A stretch of DNA of 64,000 nucleotides from Lyophyllum atratum (Eukaryota > Basidiomycota > Agaricomycetes > Agaricales > Lyophyllaceae). The stretch lies in assembly GCA_014905825.1 (NCBI GenBank), contig JACGCN010000011.1:1302001-1366000 (forward strand), in the 5' to 3' direction. A program made the position numbers and the translations under genes. Below, one piece after another: positions 33,462-44,500 of this stretch (position 1 is the stretch's first letter; the number at the start of each line of letters is the position of its first letter). Below the pieces are notes generated by a model, which did no database searches, was not told the origin of the DNA, and saw only the letters and a list, made by a program, of their open reading frames with translations.

Positions 33462-35441
33462 ATGGATGCTCGTTTCCTATATTTTGGTGTCCCTTGGGAG
33501 AATGTAGTTCCAACAAGTTTTACGACATCTCAACCTCTCTTTGCCCATGACGTCACGAATACCGTGCCACAGGACGTAACGACCGGTAGAGGGTGTAATG
33601 GTAAAAATCAGCTGGGAGCAGAGTGGGCGGCGGGCTGGCAGGCTGAGCCACCCTACGAGGCAGCTTCCAATCACCTCTACGTTTCGGACTCGGCGTACGA
33701 GCTACACGATCTGGCTCCGCTGCATCCTCGACATGAACGACACGGCGATGTCGGAGTGGGTAATGGCATGTTATCTGCCGCATCCACCACTACCCTCTTC
33801 CCTTCTCCCCCTTCCGGCATATACCACCCATCCCCGGCAGGTAGCGCAGCCTACCCCTTCTTTCATGATGGGCGTCCCGTGTACCCAGGCAACAGTAATG
33901 GTGAATATGCTTCGCATGCAGAAACTGGTTCGCGCATGGCCATGCCAAATGGCAGACTTGCCCAAAACCTTTATGCGAATCATGAAGACCGACCAGCGCC
34001 TTCCGCGAAGGCACTAGGCAAGCGGCGGGAGATTTTAATTGAACCTTCGGAAGTTCCAGCACCCTACCACTCGTTTGACAATCAGTTGGCCAGCCAAGGA
34101 GAGACCGTGCAACACCTCCTTCCATATCCGGTGGACGCCGGCAGTGGCTCAGTAAGCGAAAAAAAGCGCGAGAGGGTCGAGGATGAGAACAGCGAAGATT
34201 GTGGGCCGGTGGTCAAGAAATCGAAGCATCTTCCTGGGCCCTCGTCTGCAAAAAACAAAAAGCCCAACAACACGAGCAATACCCGTAGAGCAGGACACTG
34301 TCCTTACTGTGGCATACAGTATGTATCCTTTTTGCCACTCGTCGCTTGCGCCACCGGTCTGACAGTGAATCTCAGCATTAGCCGGATTCACCGGCTACGC
34401 GACCATTTCGGCAAGGGGCGAGACAAAATATGCGAACCTCTATATCGTAATGGGAAGGGAGACGTCCGTTACTCCTTGGATCGCTTGACGAAAAAAGAGA
34501 TCGACGATGCGCGGGATAGCGGGCGCCTTTTCTACGACTCCAATGTTCAGCCTCCACTGGTAGGGCCTGGGGAGGCTCATAGGCTGAGAAGGGAGGAGAA
34601 ACAGCTAATGAAGACTAAGCCCTTGCCCAATGACTATCAAGATATATCACCCCTCTCTATCGAACTCCAAATTTCTCCATCGCTAGGAAGCTACGTCGAA
34701 AATGTGGATAGGGATGCCATCGACCAGGGTGGACCATCCAATACTCGCTCACGCGCCACCACGCAGCCGGGGGTTGGGTTTGGATATCTTTCTCCCCAGG
34801 AATACAATAACGCGACTGGCGTATGCGACAACTACAGCACGTTCGATCAATATCTGCATCCCTGGGAGCAGCACCTCCCCCACGTGGACGAACCTGCTGG
34901 TTTCAGCCTCTCTCCCAACCAGCTTGAGGCACAGGTTGCCGCAGCACTACACACCCTCAACGCTACCAGCGTGGAGCACGGCGCTGCATACGGCTATCCC
35001 CTTCTCAACCCACTAGCTTCTGGCACGGATGGGAGCTTGCCCGACGGCCTGGCTGCGGACACTTCCGAGTCGTCACAAATCAATCCCGAGTTGATCAGGC
35101 CGGCGTTGCCAGACATTGTCGGGTCGCAGGAATTAGAAAATTTCGTTTTCAATTTCAGATGCACACCAGACTCGGAGGCACTGCTCGACTTGGATCCAGC
35201 ATCCGATCCGCAAAAGTACATCGAAGCGGTGTTGCCCATTATCGACGAGTTCATCCGTCAGTCGTGCCAACCGTTGACCGAACAACTTCACGACAACGTT
35301 GAAGGAGCTGGAGCTGGAGCTGGAGCTGAGGCTGTTGGTGCTGAATCAGCAATCACACTGCCCCCTGCAGACACGCCCACCGGCGATGTGTTGGTCGATT
35401 ATTCTGCCGAATTTGACCGCATCTTCGGTGTGTTAAATTGA
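33462..35441 (+). CDS. putative zinc-binding nuclear protein
   Basis: The ATG is at 33462. The N-terminal ~230 residues are Pro/Ser/Tyr-rich. A bipartite-like basic signal follows: KKRERVED and VVKKSKHLPGPSSAKNKKP. Then comes a cysteine/histidine module, GHCPYCGI, joined by a 63-bp intron (34319-34381, donor GTATGT, acceptor CATTAG) to HRIHRLRDHFGKGRDKIC. This resembles a C2H2-type finger with an unusual second half. The intron is a multiple of three and has no stop, so an unspliced message would also be open. The C-terminal half is acidic and Gln/Asn-poor, with an (AG)n repeat near 35310-35340. About 638 residues if spliced. A role as a transcription factor is inferred from composition and the finger. 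Confidence 0.7.
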   Translation: MDARFLYFGVPWENVVPTSFTTSQPLFAHDVTNTVPQDVTTGRGCNGKNQLGAEWAAGWQAEPPYEAASNHLYVSDSAYELHDLAPLHPRHERHGDVGVGNGMLSAASTTTLFPSPPSGIYHPSPAGSAAYPFFHDGRPVYPGNSNGEYASHAETGSRMAMPNGRLAQNLYANHEDRPAPSAKALGKRREILIEPSEVPAPYHSFDNQLASQGETVQHLLPYPVDAGSGSVSEKKRERVEDENSEDCGPVVKKSKHLPGPSSAKNKKPNNTSNTRRAGHCPYCGIQYVSFLPLVACATGLTVNLSISRIHRLRDHFGKGRDKICEPLYRNGKGDVRYSLDRLTKKEIDDARDSGRLFYDSNVQPPLVGPGEAHRLRREEKQLMKTKPLPNDYQDISPLSIELQISPSLGSYVENVDRDAIDQGGPSNTRSRATTQPGVGFGYLSPQEYNNATGVCDNYSTFDQYLHPWEQHLPHVDEPAGFSLSPNQLEAQVAAALHTLNATSVEHGAAYGYPLLNPLASGTDGSLPDGLAADTSESSQINPELIRPALPDIVGSQELENFVFNFRCTPDSEALLDLDPASDPQKYIEAVLPIIDEFIRQSCQPLTEQLHDNVEGAGAGAGAEAVGAESAITLPPADTPTGDVLVDYSAEFDRIFGVLN

Positions 35442-35474
35442 TAGTCTGCACACTGAAGGAGATCACATACCTGC

Positions 35475-35650
35475 TAGCGACACCTACTCCCATATTCCAG
35501 CTTTCTTTACTTGAGTCTGTCTCCCACTAGGTGTATCGTTGCGACACCTCTGTATCACATTCTCTTTCTCCTACCCTCTAGCGACACCTACTCCCATATT
35601 CCCGCTTTTTTCACATGCATCTTTCTCCCGCTGTATATCCTTGCTACCCT
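35475..35650. repeat. 104-bp-spaced direct repeat in the 3' flank
   Basis: TAGCGACACCTACTCCCATA begins at 35475 and again at 35579. Similarity continues for about 55 bases (CTTT..TCTCCC). A third partial GCGACACCT lies at about 35541. Confidence 0.65.
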
Positions 35651-36626
35651 GTACTACTATTACTCTTGATGTCCTACCAGTCCTGCTTTCCGTGCTCTAC
35701 CTACATTGCTATATACCATCACCATTGTCGTTATCCTGCATCAATATATCATTTTGCTCAATTATCATTTTAGGTTAAGTTTTCAAGTTGAATGTCAATT
35801 CCTACGTTCACGCTAGCACCAAGAAGATGACCATTGGCACCGTGTCAGCTCATTGTTGCTCATATTCGTTTTGCAAATGTTGCCAGTAGATGCACAGCGA
35901 TACTAGAGGGCTCCTTTGCTTTGAACACTTGACGTACGAATACTTCGATATCCCTCGACGATGCAGAACCTAGGAAGGAACCATGCAGATGCAGCCTGCT
36001 AATTGCACTAAATCAAGATGTCTACAGACGGGAATTTGAGAAGGTATGTTCAGGTATCAGCAAATGGCAAGCAACGGGCATCTGAAACTGACTTCAAGAA
36101 TTAGAAACGCCTTGTATTATGGCGTCCGACATAGCCGAACCCATCAGACTCCTGCCCAAGTCAGCGCCATACTAGTGGGTGGGGGGCGAAGCAGGGGCGA
36201 AGTAGAAGATCTGGAAGAGGACGGCACAAGTATGTGTCCAAAAATGCGACCATGCCATGGATCCAACGATGAGGTCCATCACGTCTTCATATCCACCCGC
36301 ACGTTTCTGTAGGAAACGAGTTTCGGCAGCGGCGAGGGCGGTGGGATGAACACTGATCTGGTCTACGCATGGCAAGTGGACAAGAGGGGTATGAGGTACA
36401 CTTGTTGGTGAGCATGTTGGTATTAGAGACCCAGGCCTTTATGTATGACGCTGATACCAGTAAAGTGCCAGTCTGAATCGAGGGCAACACCTAAGAGCCA
36501 TCAAGGAGTTGCGACACGCATCTGAATTTCCTCATTTGAGGCGAACGTCGAATCATGTTACAGGTAGTGTAGGTGTACAGGCTTACAATAATGGTATACA
36601 AATCTAGTAGATATAGGATGTGAAGA
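35651..36626. other. intergenic, no gene seen
   Basis: It lies between the convergent genes at 33462-35441 and 36800-37912. CT-rich then AT-rich sequence without supported coding. Confidence 0.4.
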
Positions 36627-36680
36627 TGTACAGTGATGGTAGTATAATGTCGGTGTACAGTGATAGTCGTAGAATGTCGA
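36627..36680. repeat. 27-bp tandem repeat, two copies
   Basis: TGTACAGTGATGGTAGTATA..ATGTCG starts at 36627 and a near copy starts at 36654. A weaker third copy may lie upstream (GTGTACAGG near 36571). It sits just 3' of the SH3 gene. Confidence 0.6.
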
Positions 36681-36799
36681 TGCAAGTCATGTCCAGTGCG
36701 ATCCCAGATCCCATAGGTTGGGAGGTCCAGCCAGCGTTCAACCTTCCGGGCACCGCCACAGCCTTCCTCCTCGTTCACCCAATCACAGAACCAGCGCCG

Positions 36800-37912
36800 C
36801 TACGTTGTGGATGTCGATGCGCCATCGGAGACGAGAGAGGCTGGCGTATGTGCGAGAAATGGGACGACGTGGCCAGGAGGAAACTGGCCCACCTCTCCAC
36901 TGTAGGCTATCTCTCCGTGCCACCATGTATTGTCGGGGTCACGCCCCGTAACGCGAATGAGGTGGCCCACGAGGAAGCTCAACCGACGATTAGAGTAGTT
37001 GTGTCCGGTGTAGTCGTGGTGGGCGACATACCACTCAGGGAGGCTGTCTGCGGCATCGGGGGCAGGAAGGGAAGGTATTTCAGACGTGTCATCAGTGATC
37101 TCGGTACCAGATGCGAAGGGAGCAATGGCGGCAGTCGAACCTGTTTGAACAGCGGAGGAGGTACTTGAGGAGGTCGAAGCTGATCCAGATGTTGAGGCTT
37201 CTGCATTGGTATGGTTCGTAGATCTGTATCTGCCATTGGAACTCTCTGCATTCTCAACCTCGACTAAGTCGCCAGCTGCCACTTGATCGATATCGCTCGG
37301 GAGAGACCTGCGAGGCAAGTGCGCGATTGCGCCGTCCAGGTCGATAATTCCGGTCGAGGCGCTTGCGCTCTCACTCTCAGTAAGGGGTTTTCCTTCGTCG
37401 CTGTCGTCCATCCCAGCTACAGCCCCGGGAGCGGAGGATGAATTAAAGCGTTGAATCACAGTGAACGCGGCAACGAGCAGCAGTATCGATATTAGGACTA
37501 GAGGAAGAGAGATCGCAGAGTAGACATAAGCAAATGCGCCGGTCGGGATGTACAAGCCGGACGGCCGTGCCGAGCATTCATCAGACCTGGATGACTCGGA
37601 CGTGAGATTTACTACAGCGATAACCAGCGTCGTGGGTGTCCGGTCTTGGAGGAGGTTTTTCATTCCGCCGACGGCCTGGCGGAGCTCCGCCACTTCTTGC
37701 ATGGGACCGCCGATGAGTTCTTTTAAAGTACCGCCGATGATTTCTTCCACAGTACCGCCTATGAGAAATCGCTGAGTGCGCTCCCGACAGAACTCCAACG
37801 TGGATAGAGCGTGATCCCACAATTCACTCGGCTCGTGGTCGTAGACGAAGATGCCGCACCGGGCTGCAAATGCCGAAATAATCGTGACGAAGACCCACGC
37901 TGCTGGAAGCAT
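36800..37912 (-). CDS. single-pass membrane protein with C-terminal SH3 domain
   Basis: An intronless 370-residue protein. MLPAAWVFVTIISAFAARC is a signal peptide or first helix. A luminal/extracellular part of ~115 residues has the imperfect octad repeat IGGTVEEI-IGGTLKEL-IGGPMQEV. A strong membrane helix follows, SAISLPLVLISILLLVAAF. The cytoplasmic part is ~110 residues of Ser/Thr-rich linker and a canonical SH3 domain: YVAHHDYTG (ALYDY equivalent), LSFLVGHLIRVTGRDPDNTWWHGE (shown in two parts: LSFLVGHLIRV and DPDNTWWHGE), VGQFPPGHVVPF. The topology resembles a sensor or adaptor: outside domain, one helix, inside SH3. Fungal Sho1 also ends in an SH3 but has four helices, so this is not Sho1. 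It is divergent from the VW[ST]P-repeat gene. Confidence 0.82.
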   Translation of the reverse strand: MLPAAWVFVTIISAFAARCGIFVYDHEPSELWDHALSTLEFCRERTQRFLIGGTVEEIIGGTLKELIGGPMQEVAELRQAVGGMKNLLQDRTPTTLVIAVVNLTSESSRSDECSARPSGLYIPTGAFAYVYSAISLPLVLISILLLVAAFTVIQRFNSSSAPGAVAGMDDSDEGKPLTESESASASTGIIDLDGAIAHLPRRSLPSDIDQVAAGDLVEVENAESSNGRYRSTNHTNAEASTSGSASTSSSTSSAVQTGSTAAIAPFASGTEITDDTSEIPSLPAPDAADSLPEWYVAHHDYTGHNYSNRRLSFLVGHLIRVTGRDPDNTWWHGEIAYSGEVGQFPPGHVVPFLAHTPASLVSDGASTSTT

Positions 37913-38145
37913 GGTAATGAGGACCTTGTTGGGGGGGTGGAGTAGTCTCTGAATGCGGCGAGATGGAGGTGGGCAAAGGACAGGCTAGGACAGGTAACTG
38001 GGGGCAGTTGGGTGACCGTGACTGATCTCAAATGTGACGACACGCGATCCGTGCCAGCCACCTGACCGCGGACTTGTTTATATTCTCTCCGCCCGAGGCT
38101 GACCATGTTTCTCCATCCTTGCACCGTTACCACCATCTTCATACA
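37913..38145. promoter_or_regulatory. 233-bp bidirectional promoter
   Basis: It separates the ATGs of two divergent membrane-protein genes. A TTTATATT element at 38077-38084 lies about 65 bp before the plus-strand ATG. Confidence 0.5.
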
Positions 38146-40006
38146 ATGATCTCTTCGTTCAGCATCCTCGCCTCTGCCTCTGTTGCTCCTCTCCGCTTTG
38201 CCTACTGGCTAGCCATCCGCTGTATGCGGTCTCTCCGTGCGGAGCATGCCAAGTTGTGGGCCGAAGCGTTCCCTAAAGCTATTGACGCCCCAACTCCCGC
38301 TCCCGTTTGGTCTCCTACTCCCGATCCCGCTCCGGTTTGGTCTCCTCCGGCTCCTATTGCCGTATGGACTCCTCCCGCTCACGTTTGGTCTCCTTCGGCT
38401 CCCGTCGCTGTTTGGACTCCTACTCCGACCATTCCTGTCCATCCATCCCCCGCCACGACATCCTTGGCCCAGCCATCTTATAACCTGCCTGACAATATCG
38501 GTGTCACTGCAGTGCTTGTCGTGATGGTCATTTTCGCTCTCGCGTTGGGCGCTGTTGTCGCTATCGAGGTATTCTGGTCTCAAGGCAAAGGTTCGAATAA
38601 TTCCACCGAATCAACAACCCCGGGAGCTGACACTGTAGATATACATGCAGGACCCAATCAAGTGCCTGTCGTCCCGCCACCCAACAGAAGACGTGTGACC
38701 GGCCCTCCTGTTCATTCTGGCAATGAACGACGAGACCCAGAACGCAGCCTACTCTCTTCACTCCCTCCTGACCTCCGCTCAGGACTTGACACAATTCGCA
38801 GTCATTTGCCTTCATGGTCATGGTTCCTGGTCATCCTTCTTTTCGCGTTGCTCATCGTCTCGCGCATCGCGATTACACGCGGATCGTCAGAGGCGGCATT
38901 CCACAAGGCCCTACATGAGCAGCGAGTTTCTTCCGAGGCGATTCAACGTTCCATGGAGGCGTCATTCCATAAGGCTTTAGCAGAACAGAGAGAAACTTCA
39001 GCAGCGGCCCAGCGGTCTATGGAAGCAGCATTTCACAAGACTGTGCTGGAGCAGCAGAAGTATTGGGGGGAAGCACATCGGCTGGCGTTGCGAGAGTATC
39101 AGAATGCGTTGAAGGTCGCTACTGCGCCCCCAGCAGAACCGCCTCCAATAGGACCGGCCCCAGTAGGACCGCCGCAAGAGCGCAAGACGGCCGCTGAATC
39201 TGTTTGCGTTGCTCATCGCCAATGGGCGAAAATAGCCGCCGGTATCCGGCCGATAGTCCTGGCCATGGCCATCGTGTGCATTGTAACGCTGCTCCCGCCT
39301 ATCATGTACCCGCCCCTCAGTGTAGGCATGCATGGTCTCCGCGTTGGTCTCCACGCTCTTTGGAGTCCCCTCGCTATCGCCATCGTGTATTGGCTTATGT
39401 CGCTGCCTATACAAAATCTGATCCATCGCATGCTCTCCATCCCAATGATCCCTTACGCCCGCGAGATATGCTTGTACGAAACACTCATACCGCTTGCATA
39501 TTCATACCTCCGCCCCACCCTCGACTTCAATCCCTTGGCCGCCGCGATTTACGATTATGTCATAGTCATGACTTGGAAGGAACTGATAGTGAGTCCAGTG
39601 TTTCCCTCTTACCAATCATGGTATCTGACATTGCATGTGTAGCTCGTCATCGTATTGATCGCCATGATTTATGGCTATCGTTACTTGTATCAGGTACACA
39701 TTTTTCGCGTTCCTAATACCTCATCGATATTAACATCCAGTGGCCTCCACAGGGACCGTCGAGAGCCGAAATGATATCGGCCTTTGAGTCGAGACAATCA
39801 ACAATGATGACGGGCTTGGCAACGGATGTTGTTCAAATCCGGGAAGCACTGAGAAATCCCGACGTCCACCTCGCTCAGCCTAATCATCCGCCCCCGAGTT
39901 GTAAGTCATATATTGTCAATAGGTCTTGACTTATGCTGACATTCCTTTTGCAGATATCCAGGCAGTGGGGGAAGGGCCTTTGATGAATGCTCTGCGGTAT
40001 CTATAG
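38146..40006 (+). CDS. multi-pass membrane protein with VW[ST]P repeats and coiled-coil repeats
   Basis: About 568 residues in four exons. Exon 1 ends MTWKELI at a GTGAGT donor; small later exons end LMNALRYL with the stop at 40004-40006. Residues 48-100 carry five VW[ST]P motifs (positions about 54, 64, 73, 80, 89) within alternating Pro/Ala. Helices follow: VTAVLVVMVIFALALGAVVA, then FLVILLFALLIVS. Next is a three-fold repeat of about 21 residues, consensus QRSMEAAFHKALxEQR, predicted to be a long coiled coil. Then come a Pro run (PPAEPPPIGPAPVGPP), helices IVLAMAIVCIVTLLPPIMY, LAIAIVYWLMSLPI and VIVLIAMIYGYRYLY, and a short tail. I know no matching family. The Pro motifs are plausible SH3 ligands, and the divergent neighbour has an SH3 domain. 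Confidence 0.75.
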
Positions 40007-40668
40007 CAGGGCTATGATCGGAAGAGACACAAGAGGTATTCGGTGCGTCTTCTATCCTACTAACTTTGACACAGGTACTAACAAGGCTTTCTATGTCTGC
40101 TAGACGCTTGACAATAGGTCAGGCTCGTCCATGCTCGAGATCCGATCTCGACAAATCCATCCGCCTCTTGTCTGCCTCTCCGTTCGCCAACACATCGCTC
40201 GGGGTGAAGTCGTCGACCATCTTATTGTGGAATTGAGCGCTCCGCGTAGCCCCACCGGATCGTTGTTTGCGAGCCAACTTTTGTTTTGAGACATCGCAAA
40301 ACAGCCTCCTCGTCGACATTTGAAGTTGCGTTAGACTTCTTTCTTGCATTCTACTTTGGCTTGTTTGTTAGAATGAAGCCGTGAGTCGCTATCCTCATCT
40401 GCCTCCTGTCCTCTCTAATCTCTTCCCCTACCTAGGACTGAACTATCGTCAAGCGTCGCCAGTGTGTGGGTGCTCTACGAATGCGCTTGCGAGCCAACAA
40501 CTCGTCTGGTCTGGGTCTGAACATGCTTTTCGCGACAAAGGTCCGCCAAAGGTACAGCGAAGCCAACTCCCGCTCCATCACCAGGATGTCGAGTGTCAAG
40601 ATTTTTTCTCGGTCGACTTCCAATATCGAACAGCGCTCAGGTTACCGGTTCCGTGCAATTTCCCGAAG
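40007..40668. other. intergenic, no gene supported
   Basis: A plus-strand open frame of 172 codons starts at 40381 and runs into the minisatellite. Its reading comes from the repeat, and it lacks family likeness. Confidence 0.4.
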
Positions 40669-40872
40669 CGAATTATCAACGTCCGTTTCTTTGGACCTTC
40701 TGGATCTCCCGACTGTCTTTTCTATTCTTCCCAAACCGAATCATCAACGTCCGTTTCTCTGGACCTTCTAGATCTCCCAAGTGCCCTTTCTATGCTTCCT
40801 GAATCGAATCATCCACGTCCGTTTCTCTGGACCTTCTGGATCTCCCAAGACTCCTTTCTATTTATTCTCAAA
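40669..40872. repeat. 68-bp minisatellite, three copies
   Basis: Copies start at 40669, 40737 and 40805, each beginning CGAATYATCMACGTCCGTTT. They share TTGGACCTTCTGGATCTCCC-like cores and differ at the 3' thirds. 68 is not a multiple of three, so each of three frames reads nearly the same peptide (SVSLDLLDLP) in successive copies. That explains several overlapping open frames and argues against coding. Confidence 0.85.
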
Positions 40873-41579
40873 GCTCCGGATTCGATCGACATCAAGTGAT
40901 TCGTACTATTCTTTCTTTCCTTCTCATCGGTGCTGGTGTATCTTATCGACGGAAAACTCTTGGAAAACTCGATATTCAGGACTCTATGCTTACTCGACGG
41001 TCTCTGGCTTCAAGCAGCGCTGCGGCCATCTCGGGAGCAATCGATCGTCATGACCACGGTTACGGTGTCGAAGGATCTGACTAGGGTTAGGAGGCTCTTC
41101 ACAGCGCCGACGGGTGGCTATGGAGAAGTCATATCTCTCTTGTTCGATTTCAAGACCCTCAGACAAGGACGGCAAGATGAACAGCTGGTGGGATGCTGAT
41201 CTTTCTAGGCGCCGATGGGGGCCAGTAGGATGATGCTTATTCCACTCGTTTTGTTGTACACTCGTCTTGTCCTGTGGATCGCTGCCAGATATGTATGTAT
41301 AGGTGTTGCTGTCGTAGATGGGATACCTTATATGATCTGGTCAATGACTGCTGCTGAGTCGATGCCCTTGAGAACTTGTCGCAACTGAAGACAATGGGCG
41401 CTGAAGCTTACCCATATAGAAGATCGGAGTTGAACTTGGACGGAACCGCTGCCAGGTCACGGTCCGATGTGGCCCGGCCCTTTGTCTATTATTACTGCCC
41501 AGCAACCAAGTTCATCAACACTCAATCAACCGCTAGCATTTATGAATCCACCGATATTCCTCTCATAATAACTTCCGCG
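40873..41579. other. intergenic, promoter side of the next membrane gene
   Basis: No supported coding. Open frames here stop or shift near repeat ends. Confidence 0.4.
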
Positions 41580-44500
41580 ATGGAGGCCCCATGGGACCTC
41601 GGCCTGCTATTGTATCTGTTCAGTATCTTTGCCACCCAGCTTTACCGTATGCTCGGCCTGACCCAAGTCTGACGTGGCACAACACTTGACAGCGTGCTAT
41701 GTATTCGAGATAGCAACGGAAATCTGATCAATGGAGGATTTGGCAACGGATTTGCCAGTGCGGAAGACATCCCTTTCCTTCACTTCTTCACCCCTTTTTC
41801 TCTTGCTCGAGGCGCGGGTCGGTCACCGTTGGCAGCTAGTCCTGCATTCCACTCTTTTACACAGGTCACAATCGTTCGAGTTTCCCCAGGCATCTGAGAT
41901 GCGCTTGACTCTGCATTGAGCCAACATCGTTACAAACTTGCTTGCAGTAGTAAATGGGATCTCTCTGTCTTTCAACAGCGTCCATCCTCCGCTGCGCATC
42001 CTTCACCCGGCTCCAGGTTATTCTGCTCGTCGTCCCGAGCGCGCTCGAGGTCGTGTTCTCTACGTCTTTGATCTTTACGAACTGGGGCACTGGACGGTGA
42101 GTCTTTACTTTCGTCTGCATGTGCGGGTGTTCGCTGGCTGGTGTACCGCCATGCCGCTCGCTGTTGAGCCTGATACTGACCATATTTGATACAGGCGACA
42201 TCTCTGGTTGGTCGCTGAAGGATGGGTTTACTTTACACTGGCTCTCATCGAAATGTTGTCCCATATTCTCCCCGCTGCGCGGGATCGCGCAGGCGTATTC
42301 AATGTATTTGACACGGTCTTGGGTAAGTTCTGGTCGCCTCTCATATCCTCGTGGCAGCTAATATATCAGTCTTGAATGTTGGACAGCCGCTACTTCATTC
42401 CTGCCTATATTTCTTTATATTCTATTTATGTTTCTTTTTGCACGGGCCGAACTTGTCGACGCCCTCCCCATCCGCCTCCAGACCGTCGGGAAGCTCTTGC
42501 TTCTAATCTTTATCCCTGCTATCGTGGCGCTTAATGAGGTGGCATCTTTCGTCGGCGTCTCACATCGTGAGTACCATGATTTTGATTATAAGACTTGTTC
42601 TTGACCGAGACACGCGAGCTAGGAGTTATCACTGTCAATTCTCAGTCCGTTGTAGCCATTGGGTTCAATAGCGATAAGAATCAAACTCTGTGGACCTTCT
42701 TCACCAGCCTCACCCTCGCCCTCCTCACCGCATATCAAGCTATCAATTTCACATTCGCTTTCTATCGTCTAATCAAGGCCCTTCTGAATCAACGCCGCAT
42801 TGAAACCGCTTCCGCTGACGAGGCACATCTTTTCAAAGGAATCGGGTGGATCACAGGTGGTTTGAAGTTGGGTGCTATTGAGACGGTGATTGGCTTTGCT
42901 GCGGGAGGATTTGGGAGTTCCATGACGCGACGCATCATTAGGCTCCTGGCGAGGGCATGTCTATGCATTGGGCTGGTCAAAGGGTGTGTCCCGGATTTCA
43001 GTCACATTCGGGCAATTGTCATTGACGAGGACGTCTAGTGTGGACTCCTCAGAAGACTTCAGGGATATCCGTGCCGAGTTGTCTGGAGCCAGCCGCAAAG
43101 AATTCCGACGCTCGCGACTCCGCGACTTCATATCGAATCCTAGACACAGCACATTCCGCCAATTGACACCCACTGCAACCGCATTCCATAGCACCCCACG
43201 AGCTCCCGTTGGTCTCTCGCAGTTCTCCCCACAGCCTAGGACACAGGCTGGTCTATCGGGCATGCAGCAGTTTGCCGAGATGAAGCAGGCTGCCACCGCT
43301 GGGTACACGTTAGATAAGCATGCTAAAGAGCGAGTCACTATTCATTTCGAGGGCGGTGCTCCCATCCTGCAGATGAGATTTTCAGCGCTCGAGATTCCTA
43401 GCATTCCCCCCCTTTCCTTCGAGGTCAATCCTAAACCTTCGTCGGAGTGGGTTCCCCGCCCTGCATCTCAATGGGCTCCGGACTCCCGTCCTGTATCTCT
43501 CCGCCCTGCCATGTACCAAGGATCCTCTCCCCGCAATTCCCTCCTCAGCGCTCTGGTGATCAACGATTCTGGACAAGATATCAATAACCTAAAGAGTCCT
43601 GCTCAGGTTTATATCCCACCTACGAAGCCCTCGCGCATCGAATCATCATACAGTACACGTAGTATCCCAGAATCGTATACCTCTATATCGGTCGTCCGCG
43701 AGCTTGCATCCCAATTCCCTCCCCTACCAACTCGCGCCCTACAGACTGTCAAGCCGTCTCCCGCGAACGATAAATCCGGAGAGTTCTGGGACGATGCTAC
43801 CTCGCTAGTTTCAAAGCCCTCCATCACGAAACGGAGATCCCCAACGGCAGTTTCCCCTGGCTCCGAGATTGACCCCTTCATGGCCGAAGATCATGTCACA
43901 CCCAAGGTTCACCCGATCTGGATCCCCCTCGGTCAACCTATCCGTACCTTGCGCAACCCTAGCGCAGACTTCAAGGCTGCCAGCGTGCCATCAAGCCCAA
44001 CGTCAACCCCTATGACGATACTTTCCGGCTACGCCCCTACACCGCCTACGCAATCCGCGTTGACCGGTGACACCGAGGACGCGTTCCTGGACTTTGGGTC
44101 TGCATTGGATACCGGGAAGTCGCGGGCGTTTACTAGGGACAGTGCGGGGACGACGCACCCCGCAGATTGGATTGACTATGAGGCTATCCCGAAACATGCA
44201 AACGTCCTCCCCGCCGTTATGGAGGAGGGTGATGGGCAGCCGCAGGTTACCGTGGCGAGGGCGATGTCCCAGCATTCGCGGAAGAGCGGCAGCATGGGTA
44301 CGCTTACGATCCCGTGGTTGGAAACTCCGAAGATGGAAGAGGAGGAGCGGCAGCTGGCACGGATGATGAGCAGGAAGGTTCCACCCTCGAGGATTAAGAA
44401 CATTGGGAAGGCGCCGATGCGGTCGACCCCAGTTCCCATCAAGACGGGGTATACCAGGGGCAGTCTGCACATCGAGCGTATCATGATTCCACCGAAAGAG

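Noticed and set aside
40381..40899. 172-codon open frame through the minisatellite
   Set aside because: Openness comes from the repeat, and other frames read the same peptide.
42968..43030. Separate gene start at 42968 for the Pro/Ser-rich tail
   Set aside because: An intron donor after LVKG and an acceptor before VDSSEDF join the tail to the membrane helices, so it is one gene.
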